64,000 bases of DNA. Origin: Bacteroidota bacterium. Its GTDB lineage: Bacteria > Bacteroidota > Bacteroidia > Chitinophagales > Chitinophagaceae. The stretch covers positions 1 through 64,000 of the forward strand of contig JAEZEI010000021.1 of assembly GCA_023417815.1 (NCBI GenBank). The letters run 5' to 3'. The notes beneath the pieces are model-generated. The model had not been told where the DNA came from and made no database searches. It was given only the letters and a program-made list of their open reading frames with translations. This document shows, piece by piece, positions 16,221-26,391 of this stretch (position 1 is its first letter; every line of letters begins with the position of its first letter). Made by a program: the position numbers and the translations under genes.

Positions 16221-16749
16221 ACTGATCATCCCGGCGCTGCTGGTATTCTGCATTGTGCAGCTCTATTTTATCAGCTCCCCGATCATTATCAACGAAGATG
16301 TGCTGAAGAATGGTAAGGAATTCAATTTCCGGATCGCTCCTGTGGACCCGGAAGATCCCTTTCGTGGCAGGTATGTAACCTTGACCTTTCGCGATAATGA
16401 AATTGACATTGCGCCGAATGAAGAATGGCAATATGATGAAATGGTGTTTGCAGAATTATATAAGGCCGCTGATGGCTATGCACGCATAAAAAAACTTCAC
16501 CGAGAACGACCCCCCACTCCGGATTATATAAAAGCTTCCGTTGCTCAACTGAGTTTCCTCAACGGCCGAAAGACCGTATTTCTCGACCTGCCTTTCGATC
16601 GTTTCTATGCTGATGAAAACAAAGCTCCCCTTTTGGAAGAACAATACCGGCAGGCCGTTTCAGATACTTCTTCTGTAGCCTGCGTTACAGTTTGCGTAAA
16701 AAATGGGAACGCTGTAATAAAGGAACTCGTGCTGAATTCCGGGTTATAA
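16213..16749 (+). CDS. GDYXXLXY domain protein
   Basis: A 178-residue protein with an N-terminal membrane anchor (residues 5-22) and an extracytoplasmic domain. The signature is DPFRGRYVTLTF at about 46-57, in which GRYVTLTF fits GDYXXLXY with Arg in place of Asp. It follows the DUF2157 gene with an 8-bp overlap, an arrangement that recurs in bacteria and implies a shared function. The gene ends on top of the 3' end of the convergent T9SS gene (6-bp overlap), so there is no separate terminator. Confidence 0.85.
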   Translation: MRKLIIPALLVFCIVQLYFISSPIIINEDVLKNGKEFNFRIAPVDPEDPFRGRYVTLTFRDNEIDIAPNEEWQYDEMVFAELYKAADGYARIKKLHRERPPTPDYIKASVAQLSFLNGRKTVFLDLPFDRFYADENKAPLLEEQYRQAVSDTSSVACVTVCVKNGNAVIKELVLNSGL

Positions 16750-19700
16750 AACCGAAATCCTGATCTCTTTCCTTATTCCCTTCCCTGAAATGATCACGGT
16801 ATAAATGCCCGGTGCTACGTTCGAAGACAATGCAATACCTGTGTTGCCGGAGCGCCCGAGATGAACAGTACGCTTCAATGCTTTCCTGCCATCACTGGCT
16901 ACAAGATCGATATTATAAACACCAGGTAAAAGATCGCGGTAATACAGGTTCAACACATTTCTTACGGGGTTGGGAGCAACATACAGATCAACTGAAGGTC
17001 TTCTTTCGAGGTACAAAATATTTCCCTTCACCCTTCCACTGGTTGTTATTGCATCTACTCGGTACCAAGCGGAAAGCATGATCGCATCATCATTATACAC
17101 AGCTGTGATCTCTTCACCATTATGATCCTGGCTGAATACAGTACTGAAATTCCTTCCGTCGATGCTGCGTAACAATTCCACCCTGCTCACTTCATCAGCA
17201 TTCTGAACGGTCCAGGAAAGCTCATTTTCATTTTCAAGCGCTTTACCATTCAGCGTGATGTGCAAAGAAGCTGCACGCCTGAACACGATGTAAAAACGGT
17301 TGGAGGCTGCAGATGCCGGATCACCGGAGATCTCGAATTCATAAAAAATCTCTTCGCCCGGCAATATCCTGGTTGAAGTGCCTTTGTAACGGTCTACCAG
17401 TACAGGCTTCAGTGATGCATTAAAGTTGGAGACAAATCCAAGCGTATAATGGGCTGCCCTTACCTGTCCAAGTTTAAAGTGTATGGTATCGCCTGCGGCG
17501 GGAATTCCTCTTCTTTCTACAGCAAGCAAAGCTCCCTGGCTTAAAATTCCGAAGTTCTCACCGGTGTTGCTGATCTTTCCTGCATCAGCCCCATCAATGG
17601 CATCATTGAATGAGCGGTCGAATTGATTTCTCACGCCATCGATCAGCACCCTGTTATTTTGCTGAACATACAGCGAGGTGCGAATCTGCTGTACATCGAA
17701 CGGCACAGGATCACGATGTACCAGCCTGTCATCATCCACTTTGCAATTTTCGGTGAACGTCAGCGTTCCACCACCGGAGAATGATTTATAAATGAATGCC
17801 TGGCCGCTTTGTATAAAATAATCTCCCGAAGTATAGCTACCTCCACCTGGAGTCACATCATATCCGGAACCGTTCCAGGTGAAAGTTTGATATGCCCCGA
17901 GCCCCCATGCGGAATTCACTCCCATTTGTGTCAGGCGCGGATCCCATACATAATAGACGTTGTCAACCGACCCGCTTTTTGTGACCTGGTTGAAGTCGAT
18001 CGCAGATGCATAAGGATTACCCACCGACTGGAAACCACCCGATGCAACTGTTGATGTATATGGCGCATCAGTTCCGGGCGAATAAATCCTTCCTGCAGTC
18101 CTTAAGATTGTTGGTGTGGCCGTGGCAGATGAAGTAGTGACAGTTCTGTCGCCGCGCACCATCAGCATATAACCTTTCGAATTTGAAATTGTCGTCAGGT
18201 CTGTATTCGGAATTCCTTCCCAGCCCAGGGTAGCAGGATCAAAAGTTTTCATACTCGGGCCGGCCGGGGTGTAAATGTCAAATCCATTTGCCGGAACATG
18301 GCCGGTGATGATCGTCCCGTATCCCGGGCTGGGGTTTTGTGCAAGAGCTGTTGCGCCTTCCTGCCAGGCAGCCTTTATCGTCTGGTTCATTCCATGCGTA
18401 GGCACAGCAAGGAACTGCCATGATTTTGAATGATGATTGGCGGCGGTGCCTGTTGCGATATATCTTTCAACCACGAACCTTCCTCCCATTCCGCCATAGG
18501 TGATGGCATTGTTGAGCGCAATTTTTCCGATGCTTGCCGTTGCAGTATCGCTCGATAACAAACGGAAGAATGCTCCCACATGCAGGCGCGCATTTCCCTG
18601 CATGTTCAGTTTCCTTATCAATTTCAGCTCAGAATTTATATTCAGTGAAACTGTATTGCTGTTGGTGATATTATAAAAGGTATATCCCGGCGTGGTATAG
18701 GTTTGTGCGCTGGTTCCACTGAACAGCACTGTTCCGCCATTGTGTACAAAGGTGTGCGCGGTGAAGTCGCCGGTCAGGTTGCCTTTTATTTCAAGAATGC
18801 CCGCCGGCGCTATCTTACTTCCTAATCCGGAAAGATGGAGATTTCCATAACTCCAGCCCGATCCAACGGTGATCGGCTGGTTCGGAGTTGAACCTCCTCG
18901 TGTATATTCTATCGTGGAAGTTGGCGAAACCACGATGTTCTCAATATTAGCATGCACCGAGGAATTATCAGAAAAACTTGCAGTGAATCCACTGAAGCCC
19001 TGGTTATTACCTGTTCTGAAAATACTTCCTGCTTCAAGGGTTACGGTTTGTGTACCTGAAGGACCTGTTATGGAATTATCGTTTATAGAAAATGCGCCAC
19101 CGGTTTTAACCGTAAAAGTACCAGCGTTATTCAGGGTGATGTTACCGCTTGAATTAGCAACGTTGGAGCCAGTTACTTCAATATGTTGATAGGTTTGGTT
19201 GCGGATAGTCTGCGCACTTCCTCCTGAACCGGCAAACTGGACGGTGCCCCCGGTTATATTATATGGCAGAAGTGACATAGATGGATTCGTACCGGTGGTA
19301 GAAACGATAAGCCTTCCTCCATCCATTACCAGCCCTGTATTCGCATCTCCAACATTTATCCCGGTGCAATCGAATACAGCAGCCCCTGTTATGATCACAT
19401 TTCCAAACGGGTTAAAAGCACTAGAAGGAATTTTTGACCCACTCCCGCTTAGTTTAATATTCTTGTAATCTGTACGAAAATTCACTATCTGTCCTAAACC
19501 ATCAGCACGGCTGAATTCAATAGTACTTCCCGGATTTAGTGTTACAGCACCGCTGATAACGGTAGCACTCGTTCCCCAGAAACCGCTTTGATTGGTTGTT
19601 TTCAGTGTGCCATTAATTTCAACATTGCCCATTCCGGTATTCAGAATACTTAACCCTCTTACATCAGCTATGCCATCAACTTTAAATGATCCGCTCAATT

Positions 19701-21015
19701 TTTCAATTGTAGCATCTTCAGGCCCATTAATTACAATATTTGCACTAGCGGGAATAACTACCCCAACAGGAAATCTCAGCCCTAGGTTTAATACATTCAG
19801 AGTAACAGATCCCTCTAGAGTTGCAGATGTAGACGGCAGTATAATATCACCTCCGGATAATTGCGTCACAGTGCCCGTTCCGGAAATTCCACCTGTAAAT
19901 GTTTTATCTCCTGCACCTTGCAACTGGAAAACCGCATTGCACTCCAGTCGACCATTGATGGTACTGGCAGCACCACCTCCATAAGCAAACCCTGGACTAA
20001 CAGATATTCTCAAAATAGGTACAAAAAAAGCTGCATCCGTTTTGAAGTAATTATTGTTCCCCAAAGTAGTTGTAGAAACTTTCCAGTCAAAAACTGCATC
20101 ATGTTCATAAGTGAATTTCGAAGTAAGCGCCAGGTAATTATCTCCAACAGCAGTACCAGAACCTGTTGCTACTATTTCAACCGTTCCATTGGATTTAACT
20201 CTTGCAGTTCCTGTCCCGGTAATATCACCAGGGGTACCGGCAACATCAACGGAAAGTAGCCCCCCCGACTCAATAACAAGATTATCTCCACTTCCAGCTA
20301 TTTCAAAACCCGATGTTGTGGCTACTCGCAATATTCCCCCGGATTGAATGGAAGCATTTTTCATTGACGCTGCGGCCGTTATTGATATGGTATGACCATT
20401 CCGGATAATTACACTATTGTCTAATTTAGACGGTCCTCCCCCAGCAGGAGTAAAAATTGCATTATCCTCTGACCATTCCCACGAAGATCCTGAGTTCCAG
20501 TTTCCTGTTGCAACTGAACGATAAAATTTAGGAGTAGTTAAAATACTAACATCATCGAGGTCACAATTACCAGTGGATTTAGTGTAGGTCCATCTCACAT
20601 ATCTCGTTGTTGATGAAAGATTTATTGATATTTGGTTACATGTATTCGAAATCAAAGGAATGGATGACAGATCGCTACCATAATTTCCTATAACATCATA
20701 TAATACACCATCGCTTGATTCTTCTACAAGCATGAAAGATGGCCCACTCATCCCTGAGGTTTTTAAAGAGAATTCCAGTATGGTAGGTGTGCCAGAAAAA
20801 TAAATGGTTCGGGAGTCACCACTATCATCGAAAGAGGTAGCATTATTACCACTACAAGCAAAGGAGGTTGTCCTGGGTGTGCAACCTGAATTTGTCCATC
20901 CTGCTGGTTCGCCTGTATTCCAAACGGTTCTACTTAATGGCAAAGATGCCTGCCCACTGGCAAACAGCGAAAATAATAACAATAAGATGGTAGCCGCCGG
21001 GTGAATTTTTTTCAT
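16744..21015 (-). CDS. T9SS type A sorting domain-containing surface protein (large)
   Basis: A 1423-residue secreted protein with a signal peptide (MKKIHPAATILLLLFSLFASGQ). Next comes a jelly-roll-like region (about 25-165). A G8-like start 'YRSVATGNWNSGSSWEWSED' leads into a long beta-helix-like stretch of Ser/Thr/Gly/Asn-rich strands (to about 790). The shared module follows (WQEGA, PGYGT, GYMLMVRGDRT, GNPYASAIDF, VYYVWDPRL, VTPGGGSYTSGDYFIQSGQAFI). A Fn3-like strand region and a type A sorting domain (YVAPNPVRNVLNLYY to IRKEIRISVL) end the protein. Surface adhesion is inferred; no enzymatic motif is visible. Paralogue of the genes at 3090 and 21417. Confidence 0.87.
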   Translation of the reverse strand: MKKIHPAATILLLLFSLFASGQASLPLSRTVWNTGEPAGWTNSGCTPRTTSFACSGNNATSFDDSGDSRTIYFSGTPTILEFSLKTSGMSGPSFMLVEESSDGVLYDVIGNYGSDLSSIPLISNTCNQISINLSSTTRYVRWTYTKSTGNCDLDDVSILTTPKFYRSVATGNWNSGSSWEWSEDNAIFTPAGGGPSKLDNSVIIRNGHTISITAAASMKNASIQSGGILRVATTSGFEIAGSGDNLVIESGGLLSVDVAGTPGDITGTGTARVKSNGTVEIVATGSGTAVGDNYLALTSKFTYEHDAVFDWKVSTTTLGNNNYFKTDAAFFVPILRISVSPGFAYGGGAASTINGRLECNAVFQLQGAGDKTFTGGISGTGTVTQLSGGDIILPSTSATLEGSVTLNVLNLGLRFPVGVVIPASANIVINGPEDATIEKLSGSFKVDGIADVRGLSILNTGMGNVEINGTLKTTNQSGFWGTSATVISGAVTLNPGSTIEFSRADGLGQIVNFRTDYKNIKLSGSGSKIPSSAFNPFGNVIITGAAVFDCTGINVGDANTGLVMDGGRLIVSTTGTNPSMSLLPYNITGGTVQFAGSGGSAQTIRNQTYQHIEVTGSNVANSSGNITLNNAGTFTVKTGGAFSINDNSITGPSGTQTVTLEAGSIFRTGNNQGFSGFTASFSDNSSVHANIENIVVSPTSTIEYTRGGSTPNQPITVGSGWSYGNLHLSGLGSKIAPAGILEIKGNLTGDFTAHTFVHNGGTVLFSGTSAQTYTTPGYTFYNITNSNTVSLNINSELKLIRKLNMQGNARLHVGAFFRLLSSDTATASIGKIALNNAITYGGMGGRFVVERYIATGTAANHHSKSWQFLAVPTHGMNQTIKAAWQEGATALAQNPSPGYGTIITGHVPANGFDIYTPAGPSMKTFDPATLGWEGIPNTDLTTISNSKGYMLMVRGDRTVTTSSATATPTILRTAGRIYSPGTDAPYTSTVASGGFQSVGNPYASAIDFNQVTKSGSVDNVYYVWDPRLTQMGVNSAWGLGAYQTFTWNGSGYDVTPGGGSYTSGDYFIQSGQAFIYKSFSGGGTLTFTENCKVDDDRLVHRDPVPFDVQQIRTSLYVQQNNRVLIDGVRNQFDRSFNDAIDGADAGKISNTGENFGILSQGALLAVERRGIPAAGDTIHFKLGQVRAAHYTLGFVSNFNASLKPVLVDRYKGTSTRILPGEEIFYEFEISGDPASAASNRFYIVFRRAASLHITLNGKALENENELSWTVQNADEVSRVELLRSIDGRNFSTVFSQDHNGEEITAVYNDDAIMLSAWYRVDAITTSGRVKGNILYLERRPSVDLYVAPNPVRNVLNLYYRDLLPGVYNIDLVASDGRKALKRTVHLGRSGNTGIALSSNVAPGIYTVIISGKGIRKEIRISVL

Positions 21016-21061
21016 ATACCTTTTTAAGTGGTTCAGCCGGCTTTACAAGGGATTGGACCTG

Positions 21062-21069
21062 CAAAAATA
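21062..21069 (-). promoter_or_regulatory. TAnnTTTG -7 element for the large T9SS gene
   Basis: Minus-strand TATTTTTG is an exact match to the Bacteroidota -7 consensus. It lies 46 bp upstream of the start codon at 21015, leaving a 5' leader of roughly 40 nt. No clear -33 box was found. Confidence 0.5.
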
Positions 21070-21129
21070 CATTAATAAACAGTAGGATATATGAGTTTCC
21101 GGGTTAAGAAATGGTCATTTTTCTAACAA

Positions 21130-21360
21130 TTTGAGGATAAACCTTAAAAAATAAACCCTAAACCTCAAACCTCCAACTTCCAACCTCCAACCTCAAACCT
21201 CCAACTGTCTTCTATGTGTAACCGATTTTGAGACGCAAATATGCGTCTCTACATTACCAACAATAAACCCTAAACAATAAACAATAAACCTTAAACAACC
21301 TCCAACCTCAAACTTCCAACCTCGTACGGACGTTGCATGCAACGTCCCTAAACCTCCAAC
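21130..21360. repeat. Heptamer tract with two embedded palindromes
   Basis: CCTCCAA, CTTCCAA and CCTCAAA heptamers, the complement of those at 1-160, alternate with AT-rich AACAATAAACC units. Two hairpins sit inside: GAGACGCA-AATA-TGCGTCTC (21230-21249) and the perfect 20-bp palindrome GGACGTTGCATGCAACGTCC (21328-21347). The region separates two T9SS genes on the minus strand. It contains no plausible gene. Confidence 0.8.
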
Positions 21361-21365
21361 CAAAA

Positions 21366-21390
21366 AGGGCTTCATTCCTGAAGCCCTCTC
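21366..21390 (-). terminator. Terminator of the T9SS gene at 21417-25310
   Basis: Stem AGGGCTTCA-TTCC-TGAAGCCCT (21366-21387) is followed on the minus strand by a T-run. It is 27 bp past the stop codon. Confidence 0.8.
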
Positions 21391-21416
21391 ATCTATTTCA
21401 AATAACCACCTAAAAA

Positions 21417-24400
21417 TTATAGTACATTAACCCTGATCGTTTTCCTTTCTTTTTCGTTTTCGATAACCACAATGTATGATCCTGCAGGAGCAGATGCCGG
21501 CAACTGGATCATATTCGCTCCCCTGCCGTTTGAATTGAAGCTGAACTTTGTGATCACTGCGCCCGACATATTCATCACGCTTCCTTTGATATTTCCACGA
21601 ACATCATTACCGGTGTAAAGATTGATCAGTTTGTTCTGAACAGGGTTAGGATAGATGCTGTAGTCTGCTGTGGTTGAGATCGCAGAAACTTTTACGATAG
21701 CAGAGTACTGGATCATACCGCCTATGCTCAGCGCCTTCACCCTGTAGAAATATTCGGCAGAAGAAGCTTTGTCATCGTTGAAAGAATAGGCTGCAGAACC
21801 ATGATTATTGGAAGCAGCAGGCATTTCTCCAACAGAAGTGAAAGTATAACCATCGTTACTGCGCTCTATCGTGTATGCTTCGATATTATATTCATTCTCT
21901 GCATCCCATTTCACAACAACATTCTTTGCATCGATGCGGTTTGCTGCGATCCTTGTCATGGTAACCGGAACAATGTTTCCCGGTTTGAACACGATGAAGA
22001 ACCTGTTAGCTGCCTTTGAAGCGGCATCCGCAGTTACATCGAAGGTGATGGTTGTGCTGCCGTCGAGGTTAAGCGGGCTTTCCAGGCCGGTGAACCTGTC
22101 TACCATTACAGGTACAAGAGAAGCATCACCAAGGTCCTGTCCCTGCACATCAAAAACGTAAGTTCTTTGCTGTAGGTTAGCAACGGCCAGGTGAATGGTA
22201 TCGCCAGGAAGGATCGAAGAGCGGCTTTCAGCAGTCAGTTGCAATCCACCACTTACGATCGAAATATTTTCACCGGTATTTTTAAGTTTCCTTACGTCTG
22301 CATCATCAATTGAATTGCTGTTGTTCTCATCGTACATCATCAGCGCTGCATCAACAACAGTTTGTTCTGTGCCATTCATGGCATACATCACAATGCGAAG
22401 CTGGTCGTTCAGTCCACCCGGGCGGAACACCATTCTGCTTCCTGTAGATTTTGCATTTTCAGAGAATCCAACAGTTCCTGCGCTGGTAGCGTGAACCATG
22501 AAAGCCATACCGCTCTCGATGGCAGTGTTTCCATCCTGGTAGCTTCCACCGGGAATTACCGGCGAATAATTACCGCCACCGGTGTGAATGAAGGTCTGGA
22601 ATGCGCCATAACCATAAGTACCAGTCAGGCGTGGATCCCATACATAAAATACATTCTGAACACCGCCTGTGCGGCTAAGCTTGCTGAAATCGATAGCGCT
22701 TGCATAAGGGTTTGCAATAGATGCGAACCTTCCTGCCTGCACCGAAGAAACTGAAGGTGCATCGCCGCCGTTAGTATAAAGTTTACCTGCTGTGCGAAGT
22801 GTTGTGGTAGTTGCTGCCTGGTTGTAAGCAGTTACACCGCGGTCGCCGCGAACGAACAGCATATATCCTGTGTTGGTAGAGATCTGCGTACTTGTTGAAG
22901 GCGCGCTCACCCAGTTTGCTGTTGCAGGATCGAATATTTTTATTGAAGCGCCCGCCGGGGTGTACACATCATAACCGTGCGTAGCTACTGCATCCGGAAG
23001 GTTGCTGGTAAGCATGGTCCCGAATCCCGGGCGCGGATTACCATTCGGCGTTGAAGCGCCTTCCTGCCAGGCCTGCTTAATGGTTTGACCTTTTGCAGGT
23101 GCTGCAAGGTGGAACCATGCTTTTCCTGTTGCAGGAATGAAACGCTCAACAACAAAGGCTGCATTCGTACCATAGTTGATCGAACTACCTGCTCCCATGC
23201 GCGCGAAGCTTGCAGTTTTTGCTGCCGCAGAACGAAGCGTAATGCTGTCGTTTGCATTCAGTTTAAGAACAGTGGAGGCATCAAGTTTCAGAGAGTCTGC
23301 GATGCTGGAGTTACCAACGGTCTGCTTGGTATATCCTCCTGAAAGAACAAGACTATTGTAAGCAAGGCCGGCAAAATCCTGGTTGTTTGAACCGGATAGT
23401 TTTACCAATCCATTATTATGAACAAAAGAAGCGCCTTCATTCACCAGGTTTCCTTTTACTTCCAGTACAGCCGGGGCAGTTTTCTGTCCGCCTGCGAAAG
23501 CAAGGTTACCATAGTTCAATCCACCATAGATAGATTGAGCGGCGCCATTATAATTTACAGTTGAAGCAGCAGAGGCGCTGTAAGTATTGAAACCGTACGG
23601 GAAGTTGCTTCCGGTAATGCCGGTGTAGGAAGATCCTGCAGTAAAGTTTCCGTTTATGTCAGCAACATTCATTGTTGCATTATCATTCAGTTTAAATGCA
23701 CCGTTTCCTGCAGCAACCTGGCGGATACGGGTTCCGGCAACAAGGTTTAGCGTACTGTTATTATTCACCTGGAGGTCTCCGCCATTGATAAGTGTTGCTT
23801 TAATACCGCCTGCGAGTGAAAGCGTTGCAGAATTTTCGTTACCCACGGTCAGTGAATTCAGCGTAAGGATGCTGCCGGAGTTGTTTGTGATCGTTTGTGC
23901 AGTATTACCATCCACAACCAGCCCGATATTATTTACTGCAGACAGGTTATCGATTAGCACGTTCTTCCTTACTGTGATCTCATTACCTGCACCAACACCT
24001 TCAATAATTGCATTGTTACCATAACCGATACCCAGCAAAGAACCTGAATTACCTTCCAGTTCAATATTTCCATCAACAGTTACCTGGCTGTTGCCTGATA
24101 CGCGGAAAATAACCCTTGAATAAGCTGAAGATCCATTCTCACTGGTTACAGTAAGATTACCCCTGATATGTACAGGATAACCGTTCGTATTGAAAACAAG
24201 TGTATGCGATACAAAGCCTGAAGAACTTCCCTTGATCACCAGGTTGTTCACCACTAGAGGTTCATTCAGGTTAACAGTAACGGTTTGCGGGCTGAACCAG
24301 TCTGAAGCCGAGAAATTCATCGTAACGTTATCGCAGGCCTGGGGCATCCCGTTTCCTCCGAAGTTCAATCCTGTCCAGTTCAAAACTCCGTTCAGGATAT

Positions 24401-25310
24401 TCACTACTTTATTAATACCGTTGCATATCGCATTGTTACCGCTAACCGGAACATTTACAGTAGTGCTGCCTGAAGTATTTGAAATATTTCCGCTGAAATG
24501 ATTCGGATCAGAAGTATTTGAACGAACATATATGCGGGTTTCAGGTACAACCCCATTCACCGCGTTAATTGTAAGCGACGACTGTGGATTGAATTGTGCA
24601 CCGCCTGCAAGGGATATTTCAAAATCAGAAGGAGCCGAAACAGTGATAGCTGATTGTACGTATTGCCCGGAAACGGTATAATACTGTTGTGATGAAGGAG
24701 TATTTGCGCTTGAAATGAATTGAGAAAGCGACGACGGAGAAACTTCGATCACCGGGAGAACCTCAAAAACTTTGATATAATCAATGTAAAGTTCGTAGCG
24801 GTTAGCAACAGAATAGCAATTGAAACCGAAATAATAATTGCCCGAGGTTGGCGCTACAAATACATCTGTAGTGCGGTTGGCATAAGAAGTATTAGTAAGC
24901 GAAGGAAGATCAAGCAGTGTAGTTGACTGCGCACCGATTGTTTGCGACGTTCCCACGGTTACTTTCATACGCTCAGCATAAGATGCACTCCTTACGCGCT
25001 GGTAGAATTCAACACGATAAGCTTTACCGGCAGTAAGTGGTATTGCCTTTGTGATGGCCCACGCATTTGCAGCCTGTGTAGAGTATGAATACCGAAGGGA
25101 ATAAGATCCTGTAGAGCCAGTTCCATTATAACTATAGGTTGAACTGTTCAGGATACCCCAGTTATTTCCCTGGCCGCCGTTGGTGATCACCCAGCCTGTC
25201 GGGATGGACGAACCGAAGTTTTCGGTATACACCTGGGAAAAAGCAGGTTTGCCAAAAAGGCAGAAAAGAACAAGAACTAAGCAGTTGGTTTTGGTAAAAA
25301 TGATCTTCAT
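21417..25310 (-). CDS. T9SS type A sorting domain-containing surface protein
   Basis: A 1297-residue secreted protein with signal peptide MKIIFTKTNCLVLVLFCLFG. The first domain (about 28-190, TENFGSSIPTGWVITNG) resembles the cleaved-adhesin jelly roll common in Bacteroidota. A beta-rich middle of Ser/Asn-rich repeats leads into the shared module (WFHLAAPAKGQT, PGFGTMLTS, GYMLFVRGDRG, NPYASAIDF, VFYVWDPRLTG). A Fn3-like stretch (VVKWDAENEYNIEAYTIE) and a type A sorting domain (YSIYPNPVQNKLINLY to RKTIRVNVL) follow. It is the second of three large paralogues. Codon use appears like its neighbours. It is probably surface-attached by T9SS; substrate or partner is unknown. Confidence 0.87.
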   Translation of the reverse strand: MKIIFTKTNCLVLVLFCLFGKPAFSQVYTENFGSSIPTGWVITNGGQGNNWGILNSSTYSYNGTGSTGSYSLRYSYSTQAANAWAITKAIPLTAGKAYRVEFYQRVRSASYAERMKVTVGTSQTIGAQSTTLLDLPSLTNTSYANRTTDVFVAPTSGNYYFGFNCYSVANRYELYIDYIKVFEVLPVIEVSPSSLSQFISSANTPSSQQYYTVSGQYVQSAITVSAPSDFEISLAGGAQFNPQSSLTINAVNGVVPETRIYVRSNTSDPNHFSGNISNTSGSTTVNVPVSGNNAICNGINKVVNILNGVLNWTGLNFGGNGMPQACDNVTMNFSASDWFSPQTVTVNLNEPLVVNNLVIKGSSSGFVSHTLVFNTNGYPVHIRGNLTVTSENGSSAYSRVIFRVSGNSQVTVDGNIELEGNSGSLLGIGYGNNAIIEGVGAGNEITVRKNVLIDNLSAVNNIGLVVDGNTAQTITNNSGSILTLNSLTVGNENSATLSLAGGIKATLINGGDLQVNNNSTLNLVAGTRIRQVAAGNGAFKLNDNATMNVADINGNFTAGSSYTGITGSNFPYGFNTYSASAASTVNYNGAAQSIYGGLNYGNLAFAGGQKTAPAVLEVKGNLVNEGASFVHNNGLVKLSGSNNQDFAGLAYNSLVLSGGYTKQTVGNSSIADSLKLDASTVLKLNANDSITLRSAAAKTASFARMGAGSSINYGTNAAFVVERFIPATGKAWFHLAAPAKGQTIKQAWQEGASTPNGNPRPGFGTMLTSNLPDAVATHGYDVYTPAGASIKIFDPATANWVSAPSTSTQISTNTGYMLFVRGDRGVTAYNQAATTTTLRTAGKLYTNGGDAPSVSSVQAGRFASIANPYASAIDFSKLSRTGGVQNVFYVWDPRLTGTYGYGAFQTFIHTGGGNYSPVIPGGSYQDGNTAIESGMAFMVHATSAGTVGFSENAKSTGSRMVFRPGGLNDQLRIVMYAMNGTEQTVVDAALMMYDENNSNSIDDADVRKLKNTGENISIVSGGLQLTAESRSSILPGDTIHLAVANLQQRTYVFDVQGQDLGDASLVPVMVDRFTGLESPLNLDGSTTITFDVTADAASKAANRFFIVFKPGNIVPVTMTRIAANRIDAKNVVVKWDAENEYNIEAYTIERSNDGYTFTSVGEMPAASNNHGSAAYSFNDDKASSAEYFYRVKALSIGGMIQYSAIVKVSAISTTADYSIYPNPVQNKLINLYTGNDVRGNIKGSVMNMSGAVITKFSFNSNGRGANMIQLPASAPAGSYIVVIENEKERKTIRVNVL

Positions 25311-25554
25311 CTTCCTTGGTTTAGTAAATAAGCTTTACTGAAGGAAGATCCGTATGTAAGTTGCCCGGAAAACTTTTTTGAGATCTGAACAGGTTAGGGG
25401 GCTGTTGGCGATCGTCTTGCCGGTTTTTTCGAAAGCAGGTAGTAGATTTTCTACATCTGCATAGCAAATTTACGGTAGTAAACGCGAATTCGCCAAATTT
25501 ATTTCGAATTATTTCTACAAGCGTTCGAAAAATGCAGACAAACTCCCCGAAGAA

Positions 25555-26325
25555 TTACCCGTAGCCATTACTTATCAGGCATTTATGTAATCTATACTGG
25601 TCTGAACTTTTTTTCATGAACAATTTATTTTTTTCATTCATAATTTGTTCAGCAGGGGATTTCAGGCTGTAATTTGACAAACGGATTACATTTAAGGATC
25701 GCTCAGGGCGTTGCCCGGGACCGGGTTGATCGTTTAGCAACTCATCCGTTTTCACCTTGCCGGGGGAATGCAATCGTAATTCTACCACAGTTTGTGCAAT
25801 TTCCTCATATAGTTTTTCGTTGCGGGATCTAAGCTCAGCGATCCTGTCACGAAGGCAGTTTGCTTCCGCCCTTAACCCTGCGATCCTTCCTCCCAGCCTT
25901 GCCTGTTCAACAGGAGAATTTTTCCTGCATTTCTTCAGCAATTTATCTTTCATCACTGCCTGCCAGGTAGGGAAATGAACCCGCTGCTTTTCCTGGCTTT
26001 CCAGAACCTTCAGCCCAGTACAGGCAGAAGCATATTCTTCCTGCATTTCGCGGAGTTCCCGCTCCAGCTTCCGTGCCTGAAGTTCCACGAAGCTTTTCTG
26101 TTCTTCAAGTTCCCTGGTCTCCGCTGCCGAAACTCCGGGGAGCCCGGCTCGCTCACTTATATATATATGGTCTGAAATTTCCTTTAGCTGAACGTAGACA
26201 GATGCAGGCAGGTCGCCTACCCCGTTCTCTGCCCGGATCAGCATTGATCGTTTAATTCCCAGGAACCTGGCCATATCTTCCTGGCCAAAGGCCAGCTTTT
26301 TTCGTATAGTAATTAAAGAATTCAT
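25555..26325 (-). CDS. XRE-type DNA-binding protein with coiled coils
   Basis: A 256-residue protein starting at the ATG at 26325 (MNSLITIRKKLAFGQ). A longer reading to 26475 adds a Lys/Asn-rich stretch that is unlikely to be translated. Residues 1-55 are a helix-turn-helix of the Cro/CI type: QEDMARFLGIKRSMLIRAENG. Two coiled coils follow (about 70-115 and 135-185, Glu/Arg/Leu rich), separated by a basic stretch. The tail contains MNEKNKLFMKK, which is encoded by the copy of the 50-bp element at 25603-25652. It sits between T9SS cargo genes, so a role in their control is possible. Four direct repeats lie upstream (26392-26428). Confidence 0.72.
   Translation of the reverse strand: MNSLITIRKKLAFGQEDMARFLGIKRSMLIRAENGVGDLPASVYVQLKEISDHIYISERAGLPGVSAAETRELEEQKSFVELQARKLERELREMQEEYASACTGLKVLESQEKQRVHFPTWQAVMKDKLLKKCRKNSPVEQARLGGRIAGLRAEANCLRDRIAELRSRNEKLYEEIAQTVVELRLHSPGKVKTDELLNDQPGPGQRPERSLNVIRLSNYSLKSPAEQIMNEKNKLFMKKSSDQYRLHKCLISNGYG
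25603..25652. repeat. Copy of the 50-bp GAACAA/TTGTTC element inside a coding tail
   Basis: TGAACTTTTTTTCATGAACA opens this segment and TTTGTTCAG closes it; it corresponds position for position, with two one-base shifts, to 205-254. It encodes part of the C-terminal tail of the XRE-type protein on the minus strand. Confidence 0.5.
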
Positions 26326-26366
26326 TTTATAAAAGTTATTTATATAATAAGCCACATTAATCTTAC

Positions 26367-26374
26367 CAGAGATA
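26367..26374 (-). promoter_or_regulatory. Near-consensus -7 element for the XRE gene
   Basis: Minus-strand TATCTCTG differs from TAnnTTTG at one position. The TGTCTTG direct repeats begin 18 bp upstream of it, about where a -33 box would be. Confidence 0.4.
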
Positions 26375-26391
26375 AGCCGGGTGGCGTAAAA

